Assembly: GCA_902597175.1 (NCBI GenBank)
Contig: CACJWN010000004.1
Span: 1-64,000 of the forward strand
Length of the DNA: 64,000 nucleotides
From: an uncultured Pelagibacteraceae bacterium
GTDB taxonomy: Bacteria; Pseudomonadota; Alphaproteobacteria; Pelagibacterales; Pelagibacteraceae
Direction: 5' to 3'
Part shown: piece by piece, positions 8,115 to 15,351 of the stretch
Numbering within the stretch: position 1 is the first letter of the stretch
Layout: each line of letters opens with the position of its first letter
Notes under the pieces: model-generated
Database searches by the model: none
What the model saw: the letters and a program-made list of their open reading frames with translations, nothing else
Told to the model about the DNA's origin: nothing
Position numbers and translations under genes: made by a program

Positions 8115-9493
8115 TTTACTTCCTTTTTATATTTCTTAATCATTGCTTTTACATTTGCAATAGCAGTCCCACCATGGGATCTTTTCGAGTTCATTGAATT
8201 ATTTACATCAAATATTTTTAATACTTTTTTATCTAAATTTTTATAAATTTTCATTATTTCTTGTAAAGATAACTCAAATAACAATTTATTCTTCTTTTCA
8301 GCGTAATTTACTAATTTTGTTGCTATTGAATATGACTCTCTAAAAGTGAGCTTTTTTTCCTTTACTAAGTAATCAGCAAAATCAGTGGCCGTTGTAAAAC
8401 CTTCATTAGCCATTTTAAGCATATTTTTTTTATTTGGTTTTACTGAATTCACCAACTCTATACTTAAAACCAATGAATCATTTAAAGCATCAAATCCATC
8501 AAAGACAAGTCTTTTATCATCTTGAAGATCTTTAAAATACGACATTGGAAGTCCTTTCAATATAGTAAGCATCGAATTTAAATTGCCATAGTTCAAACCA
8601 ACTCTACCTCTGATTAATTCAGCGGGATCTGGATTTTTCTTTTGTGGCATAATCGACGAACCAGTTAACATGCTGTCATCAAATGAAATCAAACTAAATG
8701 CGTTTGAATTAAAAATTATAAAATCTTCAGCTAATCTAGATAAATGCATTGCACATAAAGCAGAGGCATATAAAAAATCTACTGCAAAGTCTCTATCTGC
8801 AACAGAGTCTATTGAATTATCAGTTGGTTTCTTAAAACCAAGTTGTCTTGAAGTATAATTTCTATCTATCTTATAAGAAGTACCTGCTAGTGCGGCTGAA
8901 CCTAATGGGCACTCATCTAAAAGTTTTATGTTATTTTCAAATCTTTTTATATCTCTTTTAAACATTTCAAAGTAAGACAAAAGATAATGTGCAAATGAGA
9001 TAGGTTGAGCATTCTTAAGATGTGTTAAGCCAGGCATGACGGTATCAACATTTTTCTCTGCTTTTTTGATTAATATTTTCATTAAAGAGTTAATATTTGC
9101 TATATTTTCTTTTGATGATTTTTTAATCCATAATTTGAAATCCGTAACAACCTGATCATTTCTTGATCTAGCTGTGTGCAAAAATCCTGCTGAAGGACCA
9201 ATTAATTCAAATAATTTTTTTTCTATATTCAAATGGATATCTTCAAATTTTTCTTGAAATTTAAACTTTCCTTTATCAATCAGTGACTTAATTTTTTTAA
9301 GACCATTGATAATTTTAGATCCGTCTTTGCTACTAATAATCTTTTGTTTAACGAGCATTTTGGCATGAATAATAGACGCAGCTATATCTTGCTCATAAAG
9401 TCTTTTATCTACACCTATTGATGAGCCTATTTTTTGAAAAGAAAGTGATGTCTTTTCCTTTAGTCTATTCGCCCAAACAGTTTTATTTTTCAT
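8111..9493 (-). CDS. argH: Argininosuccinate lyase
   Basis: ArgH splits argininosuccinate into arginine and fumarate, the last step of arginine synthesis. It belongs to the fumarase/aspartase superfamily. TARSRNDQVVTDF near residue 105, GLTHLKNAQPISFAHYLL near 153 and the signature GSSIMPQKKNPDPAEL near 275 carry the catalytic residues, including the signature-loop Ser. The 460-residue length is standard. It opens the minus-strand run argH, lipoprotein, lysA, plsC and is divergent from tlpA, with only 30 bases between the two start codons. Confidence 0.96.
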   Translation of the reverse strand: MKNKTVWANRLKEKTSLSFQKIGSSIGVDKRLYEQDIAASIIHAKMLVKQKIISSKDGSKIINGLKKIKSLIDKGKFKFQEKFEDIHLNIEKKLFELIGPSAGFLHTARSRNDQVVTDFKLWIKKSSKENIANINSLMKILIKKAEKNVDTVMPGLTHLKNAQPISFAHYLLSYFEMFKRDIKRFENNIKLLDECPLGSAALAGTSYKIDRNYTSRQLGFKKPTDNSIDSVADRDFAVDFLYASALCAMHLSRLAEDFIIFNSNAFSLISFDDSMLTGSSIMPQKKNPDPAELIRGRVGLNYGNLNSMLTILKGLPMSYFKDLQDDKRLVFDGFDALNDSLVLSIELVNSVKPNKKNMLKMANEGFTTATDFADYLVKEKKLTFRESYSIATKLVNYAEKKNKLLFELSLQEIMKIYKNLDKKVLKIFDVNNSMNSKRSHGGTAIANVKAMIKKYKKEVK

Positions 9494-9523
9494 TTTACTA
9501 TGTTATTTACAATTTAAATTAAT

Positions 9524-10051
9524 ATGAAAATTAGTAAATCTTTTATAATCTATATTCACATAATAGTTCTATCTCTTCTTAGCCAAAATCTTATTGGGGC
9601 GGAAGATTTTTCAAAAAACGTTATTATTCATGAAAAACCTCAAATTATTAGCGAACTAAAATTCAAAGACTCAAATCTTCAAGACGTTGATTTAATCAAC
9701 AAAAGAGGCAAGATCATGATAATTAATTTTTGGGCTACATGGTGTGCACCGTGTCGGAAAGAAATGCCTTCTTTAGAAAAATTAGGTGCCAAGTTACCAG
9801 AAATTGATATTTTTGCTGTAAACATGGAAAAACCAAATAATATAAAAGTAGATAAATTTTTCAAAGATATAGGAGTTAAAGATCTTAAAACTTACTACGA
9901 TCCCGAACTAAGATTAGTTAAAGGGTTTAAATTAAGAGGTTTACCAACAAGCATATTAATTAACAAAGAAGGAAAAGAATTCGGAAAAGTGATCGGTGAA
10001 ATCGATTTTGCTAGTGAAGAGTTTATTAACTTTTTAAGGAAATATATTTAG
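9524..10051 (+). CDS. TlpA-like periplasmic thioredoxin-fold protein
   Basis: The 175-residue product has an N-terminal hydrophobic signal or anchor (about residues 5-26) followed by a thioredoxin/TlpA domain. The active site is NFWATWCAPCRKEMP near residues 68-82, with the WCAPC redox pair, and a cis-Pro segment GLPTSILIN lies near 148. Such proteins reduce disulfides in the periplasm, often for cytochrome c or cytochrome oxidase maturation. The divergent position beside argH is conserved in many alphaproteobacteria. The specific client is unknown. Its end overlaps the HIG1 gene by four bases, tail to tail. Confidence 0.85.
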   Translation: MKISKSFIIYIHIIVLSLLSQNLIGAEDFSKNVIIHEKPQIISELKFKDSNLQDVDLINKRGKIMIINFWATWCAPCRKEMPSLEKLGAKLPEIDIFAVNMEKPNNIKVDKFFKDIGVKDLKTYYDPELRLVKGFKLRGLPTSILINKEGKEFGKVIGEIDFASEEFINFLRKYI

Positions 10052-10248
10052 TCTTTAAAAAAATAGGCAAGTAAAACTAAAACTATAATAGCAATAAATT
10101 GCAATAATACTCTTAACTGCATAAGTTTGTTAGAATATTTTTTACTAGTACTTCCACCTTTAAATAAAGTATAAATACCCATAATTAAAACTATGGCGAC
10201 AGCACCTAATAAAGTGAAACCTATAAAGTTAAATAAAAATTCTGACAT
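10048..10248 (-). CDS. HIG1-domain small membrane protein
   Basis: This 66-residue protein has two transmembrane helices (about residues 8-28 and 48-64) separated by a short basic loop. The stretch SNKLMQLRVLLQFIAI resembles the HIG1/twin-transmembrane family, whose mitochondrial members associate with respiratory complexes III and IV. Bacterial members are widespread in alphaproteobacteria, with little functional data. It is convergent with tlpA and divergent from the esterase gene, with 15 bases between start codons. Confidence 0.75.
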   Translation of the reverse strand: MSEFLFNFIGFTLLGAVAIVLIMGIYTLFKGGSTSKKYSNKLMQLRVLLQFIAIIVLVLLAYFFKD

Positions 10249-10263
10249 TGATAATTTTTCTAT

Positions 10264-10917
10264 ATGACCTTTTCACTAAATACAATTATTTTAGAGCCAC
10301 TTTCCAAAGAAAAACCAAAGAATGCAGTAATTCTTTGCCACGGTTATGGCGGAGACGGTAAAGACATTTCAATTTTAGCCAGTTATTGGAGAGCACATCT
10401 ACCAGAAACAATTATAATTTGTCCAGACGCCCCTGAAAAATGTGCAGCAAGCCCAACAGGATTCCAATGGTTTGACTTAATGGATCAAAACCCTGAACAA
10501 ATTTTATCAAAGTCTTTGGTGGCTGAGAATAAACTTAATAAATTGATAGATGAAGTGAAAGAAAAATATGATTTGAAAGCTAATGATATTATTATTGGAG
10601 GTTTTAGCCAGGGTTGTATGATAACTTTACAAACTGGAATAAAGAGAAAAGACACTGTAAATTCTATTGTTGGATATTCAGGAAGAATTATTAGTACAGA
10701 ACATCTATCTAAAAATATAGTTTCTAGACCCAATATTATATTAATGCATGGAGATCTTGATCAAGTTGTTCCAATAGAATCACTTCTTGAAGCAAAAGAA
10801 TTTTTTGGAAAAAATAATTACGAAATTGAAACAAAAATATTTAAACACTGTGAACATCGTATACCAACTGAGGGGTCAAGTTTGGGTCTTCAATTCATTA
10901 AAAAACATTTTAATTAA
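10264..10917 (+). CDS. Carboxylesterase/phospholipase family alpha/beta hydrolase
   Basis: A 217-residue alpha/beta hydrolase of the short carboxylesterase (YpfH/acyl-protein thioesterase-like) family. ILCHGYGGDGKDI near residue 23 forms the oxyanion region, GGFSQGCMI near 119 is the nucleophile elbow with the catalytic Ser, MHGDLDQVVP near 165 carries the Asp and HCEHRIP near 200 the His. No signal peptide is seen, so it is probably cytoplasmic. The natural ester substrate cannot be told from sequence. Confidence 0.85.
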   Translation: MTFSLNTIILEPLSKEKPKNAVILCHGYGGDGKDISILASYWRAHLPETIIICPDAPEKCAASPTGFQWFDLMDQNPEQILSKSLVAENKLNKLIDEVKEKYDLKANDIIIGGFSQGCMITLQTGIKRKDTVNSIVGYSGRIISTEHLSKNIVSRPNIILMHGDLDQVVPIESLLEAKEFFGKNNYEIETKIFKHCEHRIPTEGSSLGLQFIKKHFN

Positions 10918-10981
10918 TAAGTATTTTACCTGGTACATAATTATAACTTGATAAAATTTTTCTTATCAGTTAGCTTTAGTT

Positions 10982-11551
10982 ATGATTATTTCTTCTGCAG
11001 AAAAAGTTCCGTTAGAAAAATGCCCAGCATTGGTTCTTAATGCTGATTTTAGACCTTTGAGTTATTATCCCCTTTCAATATGGTGCTGGCAAGATGCAGT
11101 TAAATCAGTTTTTTTAGATAGAGTAAGTATTGTTTCGAATTACAAAAGAAAAATTAGAAGTCCATCTTTTGAAATGAATTTACCAAGTGTAATAGCTTTA
11201 AAAAATTTTATACAACCATCAAAAAATCCAAACTTTACAAGATTTAACGTTTTTTTGAGAGATAAGTTTGCTTGCCAATATTGTGGAGACAAAAAAGATT
11301 TAACTTTTGATCACCTTCTTCCAAAATCCAAAGGTGGTCTTACAGATTGGAACAACGTAGTTACAGCTTGTTCAAGTTGTAACGTAAAAAAAGGTGGTAA
11401 ACTTTATAAAGACTGTGATTTAAAATTAACCAATAAGCCTTACGCTCCTACTGTAGAAGACCTTCACAGAAATGGTAGAAATTTTCCGCCTAATTTTCTA
11501 CACGAAAGTTGGATGGATTATCTTTATTGGGATATCGAATTAGAACCGTAA
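10982..11551 (+). CDS. HNH endonuclease domain protein
   Basis: A 189-residue protein with a well-formed HNH domain. ALVLNADFRPLSYYPLS opens the conserved N-terminal part, and the nuclease core is CQYCGDKKDLTFDHLLPKSKGG, then WNNVVTACSSCNVKKG, with two CxxC-type zinc pairs around the HNH residues (about residues 98-140). This form is found as a single chromosomal gene in many alphaproteobacteria and is not tied to a phage here. Its cellular role is not established. Both neighbours are housekeeping genes, and coq7 converges on it with no gap. Confidence 0.85.
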   Translation: MIISSAEKVPLEKCPALVLNADFRPLSYYPLSIWCWQDAVKSVFLDRVSIVSNYKRKIRSPSFEMNLPSVIALKNFIQPSKNPNFTRFNVFLRDKFACQYCGDKKDLTFDHLLPKSKGGLTDWNNVVTACSSCNVKKGGKLYKDCDLKLTNKPYAPTVEDLHRNGRNFPPNFLHESWMDYLYWDIELEP

Positions 11552-12085
11552 TTAAATTTTTTCAGAAATTGTGATAGCTATTCTTGATGAAGTTTTGATA
11601 ACTTTATCTAACACCCCAAATAAACCTTTTTTTGTTGCACCATTATCATAAGCTATATCTTTATGATCAAGTTCATCTTGTCTAAACTTCATAATTTTCT
11701 TTTTCAATTCCTCTTCATCTTTTCCAAGCTTGTAAGTCTGATCTTTGTAATGACCATCTATTACTTCTTCAACAGAGGCAGTACATAACATAGCTGCTTT
11801 TTCACCAAGCATTGCAGTTCCAAAACCCAAAGTAACTCCCATTAAATCCCAGAGAGGTAAAAGTTTAGTTGGCTGTATATTTCTCTTTTTAATTTCGTTA
11901 TCAAAGTATTCGTAATGCTCTCTTTCGTGCTCCTTCATTTCTTCAATTTTTCTTTTTAAAGAAGCGTTTTGTTTGAAAGTTTTTAGAGCAAGTAACTGAC
12001 CTTCGTAAATTTTAATAGCACCACGTTCTCCAGCATGGTCTACTCTTATAATTTCTTCTAAAGTTTTTTTATTAGTTTTTTCCAT
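11552..12085 (-). CDS. coq7: Demethoxyubiquinone hydroxylase (COQ7 family)
   Basis: This ferritin-like diiron monooxygenase hydroxylates 2-polyprenyl-3-methyl-6-methoxy-1,4-benzoquinol in ubiquinone synthesis. The iron ligands are visible in order: IIRVDHAGERGAIKIYEGQ near residue 13, EHEREHYEYF near 50, a Glu in SVEEVIDGHY near 105 and RQDELDHKDIAYD near 135. The 177-residue length matches short bacterial COQ7 proteins. Its start overlaps the 3' end of dsbB by 14 bases, so the two are coupled. The product supports aerobic respiration. Confidence 0.93.
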   Translation of the reverse strand: MEKTNKKTLEEIIRVDHAGERGAIKIYEGQLLALKTFKQNASLKRKIEEMKEHEREHYEYFDNEIKKRNIQPTKLLPLWDLMGVTLGFGTAMLGEKAAMLCTASVEEVIDGHYKDQTYKLGKDEEELKKKIMKFRQDELDHKDIAYDNGATKKGLFGVLDKVIKTSSRIAITISEKI

Positions 12086-12554
12086 AATTTTTAATTACCT
12101 TAATCATAATACCACTTAACAGTATCGATATAACTGTATTTATTGTAGCAAGAGAAAGTCCAAAAAACCTAAAAGTCACGTCTTTACAGCTTATTGGAGT
12201 TTTATTTTGTAGTTGTTTAAGCAAATCTTCTTTAGACATATTTTCATTTGATGAACCCAAGTCGCACACCAAAGACTCACTAAAAAATCCTTGTTCAATC
12301 CCTACATGGTAAAAAGAAACTACTGAACCAAATATAAATAATAATAGTACAATACTGGCAATTACTTTTTCAAATTTATTGATTATAAATATTAACGAAA
12401 TAAGTATTAAAGAGGCTAAATAAGGAATTCTCTCAATTAGGCACAAATTACAAGGTTCATGTCCTAATATGTATTGAATGAAATAAGCTATAGCCAAAGA
12501 TAAAAAACTAATAGCTAATATACTGTTTAAAATTAACTTATTGTTATTCAACAT
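12072..12554 (-). CDS. dsbB: Disulfide bond formation protein B
   Basis: DsbB reoxidises DsbA and passes electrons to ubiquinone in the inner membrane. I start it at the ATG at 12554, which gives about 160 residues and shares one base with the upstream stop codon (TAATG). An open frame reaching up to 12620 would overlap the upstream gene and lacks family similarity. Four transmembrane helices are visible. GHEPCNLCLIERIPY near residue 32 holds the quinone-linked Cys pair, and the second Cys pair lies in the periplasmic loop (LVCDLG and PISCKD). Adjacency to coq7 fits its dependence on quinone. Confidence 0.88.
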   Translation of the reverse strand: MLNNNKLILNSILAISFLSLAIAYFIQYILGHEPCNLCLIERIPYLASLILISLIFIINKFEKVIASIVLLLFIFGSVVSFYHVGIEQGFFSESLVCDLGSSNENMSKEDLLKQLQNKTPISCKDVTFRFFGLSLATINTVISILLSGIMIKVIKNYGKN

Positions 12555-13168
12555 TAGGTGAAAATTATATAAAGGACGACGGCTAAAACTACAATAAAAA
12601 TTCCAGTTAAAGTAAACCATAGCGCACCTCTTTTCTCGATGAAATCACCAAATTTTTTACCAAAAAGAAATGTCAAATAAGAAACTAAGAAAAATCTTAG
12701 CCCTCTAGTAAATAAACATATAAAGAAAAATACTGGAAGATTATAGGCGATCACTCCACTCGTAATAGTAAAAACTTTAAAAGGAAGCGGTGTAAAGCCA
12801 GCTAAAAACATAATTCCAAGCCAAGCTAAAAAGCCACCTTTTGTAGACATCTTATCTTGCATTTCAAAAACTTTTTCTTCGTAACCATAAAATTCAATAA
12901 TGACCATTGAGGCATCTAAAAAGAAAACCCCTAACATATATCCAAATAATCCACCTAAAACAGAACCGGTCGTTGCGATAAGAAATATCTTAAAATAATC
13001 CTCTCTTTTTGCCACCACCATTGGAACAATCATCAAGTCAGGCGGAACTGGAAAAAAGAAACTTTCTATAAATGCAACAAAACCTAATAAAGGCTTTGAA
13101 AATTTATGTCTAGCAAGCTCGACACATCTATCGTATAATTTTTTTAAAATCATGAATTTAAAATGCAC
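12554..13168 (-). CDS. DedA/YqaA-like membrane protein
   Basis: A membrane protein of about 200 residues from the SNARE-associated/VTT (DedA, YqaA) group, proposed to be membrane transporters or lipid scramblases. FVAFIESFFFPVPPDLMIVPMV near residue 33 is the characteristic re-entrant segment with Glu and Pro residues. FLAGFTPLPFKVFTITSG near 120 is the second conserved block. Several further helices follow. The start is either the GTG at 13168, preceded by a close AAGGA, or the ATG at 13153. It begins a run with dsbB and coq7 and is divergent from a small membrane gene. Confidence 0.8.
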   Translation of the reverse strand: MHFKFMILKKLYDRCVELARHKFSKPLLGFVAFIESFFFPVPPDLMIVPMVVAKREDYFKIFLIATTGSVLGGLFGYMLGVFFLDASMVIIEFYGYEEKVFEMQDKMSTKGGFLAWLGIMFLAGFTPLPFKVFTITSGVIAYNLPVFFFICLFTRGLRFFLVSYLTFLFGKKFGDFIEKRGALWFTLTGIFIVVLAVVLYIIFT

Positions 13169-13337
13169 AATCCTTAGGTATCTGGCAAGTTTAATATTAT
13201 CTACAGTTGCTATTTATTCAATCGTTATAGTTGCAGGAATGTTTGGCGCTGATTACGGTTTTTCGCCGGAGGGAACGTTTATTATTTGGATCTTGATGGC
13301 TATTTTAATCAATCAAAGTGTAACGTGGAAAAAATAA
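13152..13337 (+). CDS. Small two-helix membrane protein, unknown function
   Basis: A 61-residue protein that I do not recognise by name. It has two predicted transmembrane helices (about residues 8-30 and 41-57) with FGADYGFSPEGTF between them and a basic end, TWKK. Its stop codon is followed directly by the ATG of the winged-helix gene, so the two are very likely translated from one mRNA. The start codon overlaps the divergent DedA-like gene's start region, a CATG shared by both strands at 13151-13154. Codon use resembles the surrounding genes, which supports a real gene. Confidence 0.65.
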   Translation: MNLKCTILRYLASLILSTVAIYSIVIVAGMFGADYGFSPEGTFIIWILMAILINQSVTWKK

Positions 13338-14387
13338 ATGTCTAAGCCAATAGATCTAAAAACTGTAAACATTTTCGAGCCTTTAAAAAAAAAACCATCT
13401 TTTGAAAACAAAATTTTTAATACATTAAATGCTGATGAGGTTTATGATGTTTTGTCCAGTCATTCTAATGAAACGGTAACTTTGTGGTTTAAATTGCAGC
13501 AATCATGGTGCAATAACGCTTATAGAACGTTTAAAGATTATGATAGTTACTTAATTTTAGTTTATCTAATTAACACTGTATTTCAAAAATATTCAGATCG
13601 TTTTCAGTATTTATCCTATACAGAATTTTATGAAAAAAATGAACTTTTGATTGATAAAATAAACTTAATTGAAATTTCAAAAGAATTAAATATTCCGAAG
13701 GAAACTATAAGAAGAAAAGTAAATTTTTTACAAAATCAAAATATTATATATAGAAAAGGAAAATCAATTTTCTTCAATAGAAAGATAACAGAACTTCAAA
13801 GACCAGCAAATTCAAAAAGATTTATGGCTAGTTTTTTAGAAAAGACTAGTCAAATTCTCTCAAAAGAATCTTGGTTTGGTAGAGCATTTTCAAAAGAAGA
13901 AATAGAAGCATTTATTGATAAATATTTTACAATATGCTGGCAACATTGGTTTAGAATGCAAATTCCTTTTTTAGTTAGACATAGATCTTTTTTCGGTGAT
14001 TTAGAAACTTGGAATGTATGGGGTGCAATAGGTATCTCACAATTTACCGATTATTCAAAACAAGTAAAAGGCAGAGTTGTTGAGGATCCTATAACTTATG
14101 CAGACCTTTACTTACACCTTTTAAGACACACTCCTAAAAATGGAATAAACGCCTCTTCTATTTCAGAAATTTCAACAATACCAAGAGCTACAGTAATTAG
14201 AAAATTAAAGTATCTTACAAAAGAAAAGTTAGTAACGAAAAATAAAAAGCTAGAATATATGCTTTTACCGTCTCCCAAAAATATCAAATCCTTCGAACAA
14301 AATTACATGCATAACCAAAAGCATAAAGCTGGTTTCGTAACTACAATTTTCGACCTCATGAAAAACTCTTCCTTTAAAGTCGAATAG
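13338..14387 (+). CDS. Tandem winged-helix DNA-binding protein, unknown regulon
   Basis: This 349-residue protein appears to contain two winged helix-turn-helix domains. The first (about residues 110-155) has EISKELNIPKETIRRKVNFL, then a wing around IIYRKGKSIFF. The second (about 255-305) has GINASSISEISTIPRATVIRKL, then a wing around LVTKNKKLEYM. Between them is an aromatic-rich region with WFRMQIPFL and no recognisable enzyme motif, which might sense a ligand or mediate dimerisation. It starts immediately after the small membrane gene and lies 14 bases before the BASS transporter, so local regulation of that transporter is plausible. I cannot assign a named family. Confidence 0.65.
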   Translation: MSKPIDLKTVNIFEPLKKKPSFENKIFNTLNADEVYDVLSSHSNETVTLWFKLQQSWCNNAYRTFKDYDSYLILVYLINTVFQKYSDRFQYLSYTEFYEKNELLIDKINLIEISKELNIPKETIRRKVNFLQNQNIIYRKGKSIFFNRKITELQRPANSKRFMASFLEKTSQILSKESWFGRAFSKEEIEAFIDKYFTICWQHWFRMQIPFLVRHRSFFGDLETWNVWGAIGISQFTDYSKQVKGRVVEDPITYADLYLHLLRHTPKNGINASSISEISTIPRATVIRKLKYLTKEKLVTKNKKLEYMLLPSPKNIKSFEQNYMHNQKHKAGFVTTIFDLMKNSSFKVE

Positions 14388-14401
14388 GAGCTTATAAAAT
14401 T

Positions 14402-15247
14402 ATGGAAATCGTAACTACAATAGCACCCGTATGTCTTGCCATAATAATGTTCGGTTTAGGTCTTGGCTTAACGATTGGGGATTTTACAAGGGTAATAAAA
14501 AATCCAAGAGACTTCTTAGTAGGTTTTTTATGTCAGGTTATTTTGCTTCCAATAATTGCTTTTATTTTAATTAGTATTATTTCACTTCCACCAGAAATAG
14601 CTTTAGGAGTTATGGTAATAGCTGCAGCACCAGGAGGAGTAACCTCTAATATTCTTACTAAGTTTGCCGATGGAGATGTTGCTCTATCAGTCAGTTTGAC
14701 AGCGATTGTCAGTTTATTAAGTATTTTGATTGTTCCATTTATAGTCTTTAATTCGGCTGCATATTTAGGGATTGAAACAGCAAAAGATATATCAATGCTC
14801 AATATTGCAATGAAGATGTTCTTTGTAGTAACTGTTCCTGTTATCTTCGGGATGATTGTTAGAAGTTTAATGACTAATTTTATTATTTCCAAAACTCTTA
14901 TTATTCAAAGATTATCAGTAATTTTATTTTTAGTCGTATTTATTGCAATTTGGGTAGAGGAATGGGATAGGATTGTTTCTTATATAACTAGAGCAGGGTT
15001 AATAGCTTTCATTTTAAATATGACTATGATTTTTGTTGGATATTACGTTGCAAAATTTTGGACATCAGGAATTAAGCAAAGAAAATGTATCTCATTGGAA
15101 TGTGGCTTACAAAACGGAACTTTAGCAGTGTTTGTAACAACACAATTATTTGATGATATTGTATTCATGGTACCAACAGCAGCTTACGCTTTAATAATGT
15201 TTTGTACCTCAATTATTTTTGTTCTCATAGTAAGAAAAATCAATTAG
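14402..15247 (+). CDS. Bile acid:sodium symporter (BASS) family transporter
   Basis: A 281-residue protein with about nine to ten transmembrane helices. The segments GLGLTIGDFTRVIKNPRDF and AAAPGGVTSNILTKFADGDVALS are hallmark BASS blocks that form the sodium-binding crossover region. ECGLQNGTLAVFV near residue 228 is the second family block. Bacterial members take up organic anions such as pantoate or 2-oxoacids with sodium. The substrate here is not evident. It follows the winged-helix gene closely and is followed after 13 bases by tRNA-Leu. Confidence 0.85.
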   Translation: MEIVTTIAPVCLAIIMFGLGLGLTIGDFTRVIKNPRDFLVGFLCQVILLPIIAFILISIISLPPEIALGVMVIAAAPGGVTSNILTKFADGDVALSVSLTAIVSLLSILIVPFIVFNSAAYLGIETAKDISMLNIAMKMFFVVTVPVIFGMIVRSLMTNFIISKTLIIQRLSVILFLVVFIAIWVEEWDRIVSYITRAGLIAFILNMTMIFVGYYVAKFWTSGIKQRKCISLECGLQNGTLAVFVTTQLFDDIVFMVPTAAYALIMFCTSIIFVLIVRKIN

Positions 15248-15260
15248 ATTATCTAAAAAA

Positions 15261-15347
15261 GGGCGAATGGTGGAACTGGTAGACGCGCCGGACTCAAAAT
15301 CCGGTGGTAGCAATACCTTGAGAGTTCGAGTCTCTCTTCGCCCACCA
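15261..15347 (+). tRNA. tRNA-Leu (CAA)
   Basis: An 87-base tRNA with acceptor arms GGGCGAA and TTCGCCC, a D-arm TGGTGGAACTGGTAGACG, and an anticodon stem CCGGA/TCCGG around CTCAAAA, so the anticodon is CAA. It has a long variable arm of the leucine type and the T-arm GAGAGTTCGAGTCTCTC. The CCA end is encoded. It sits 13 bases after the BASS gene and four bases before the acyl-CoA ligase, all on one strand. Confidence 0.97.
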
Positions 15348-15351
15348 AGTT

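Noticed and set aside
12555-12620. Longer dsbB start upstream of 12554
   Set aside because: It would overlap the DedA-like gene by 67 bases and add residues without family similarity; the TAATG overlap start fits better.
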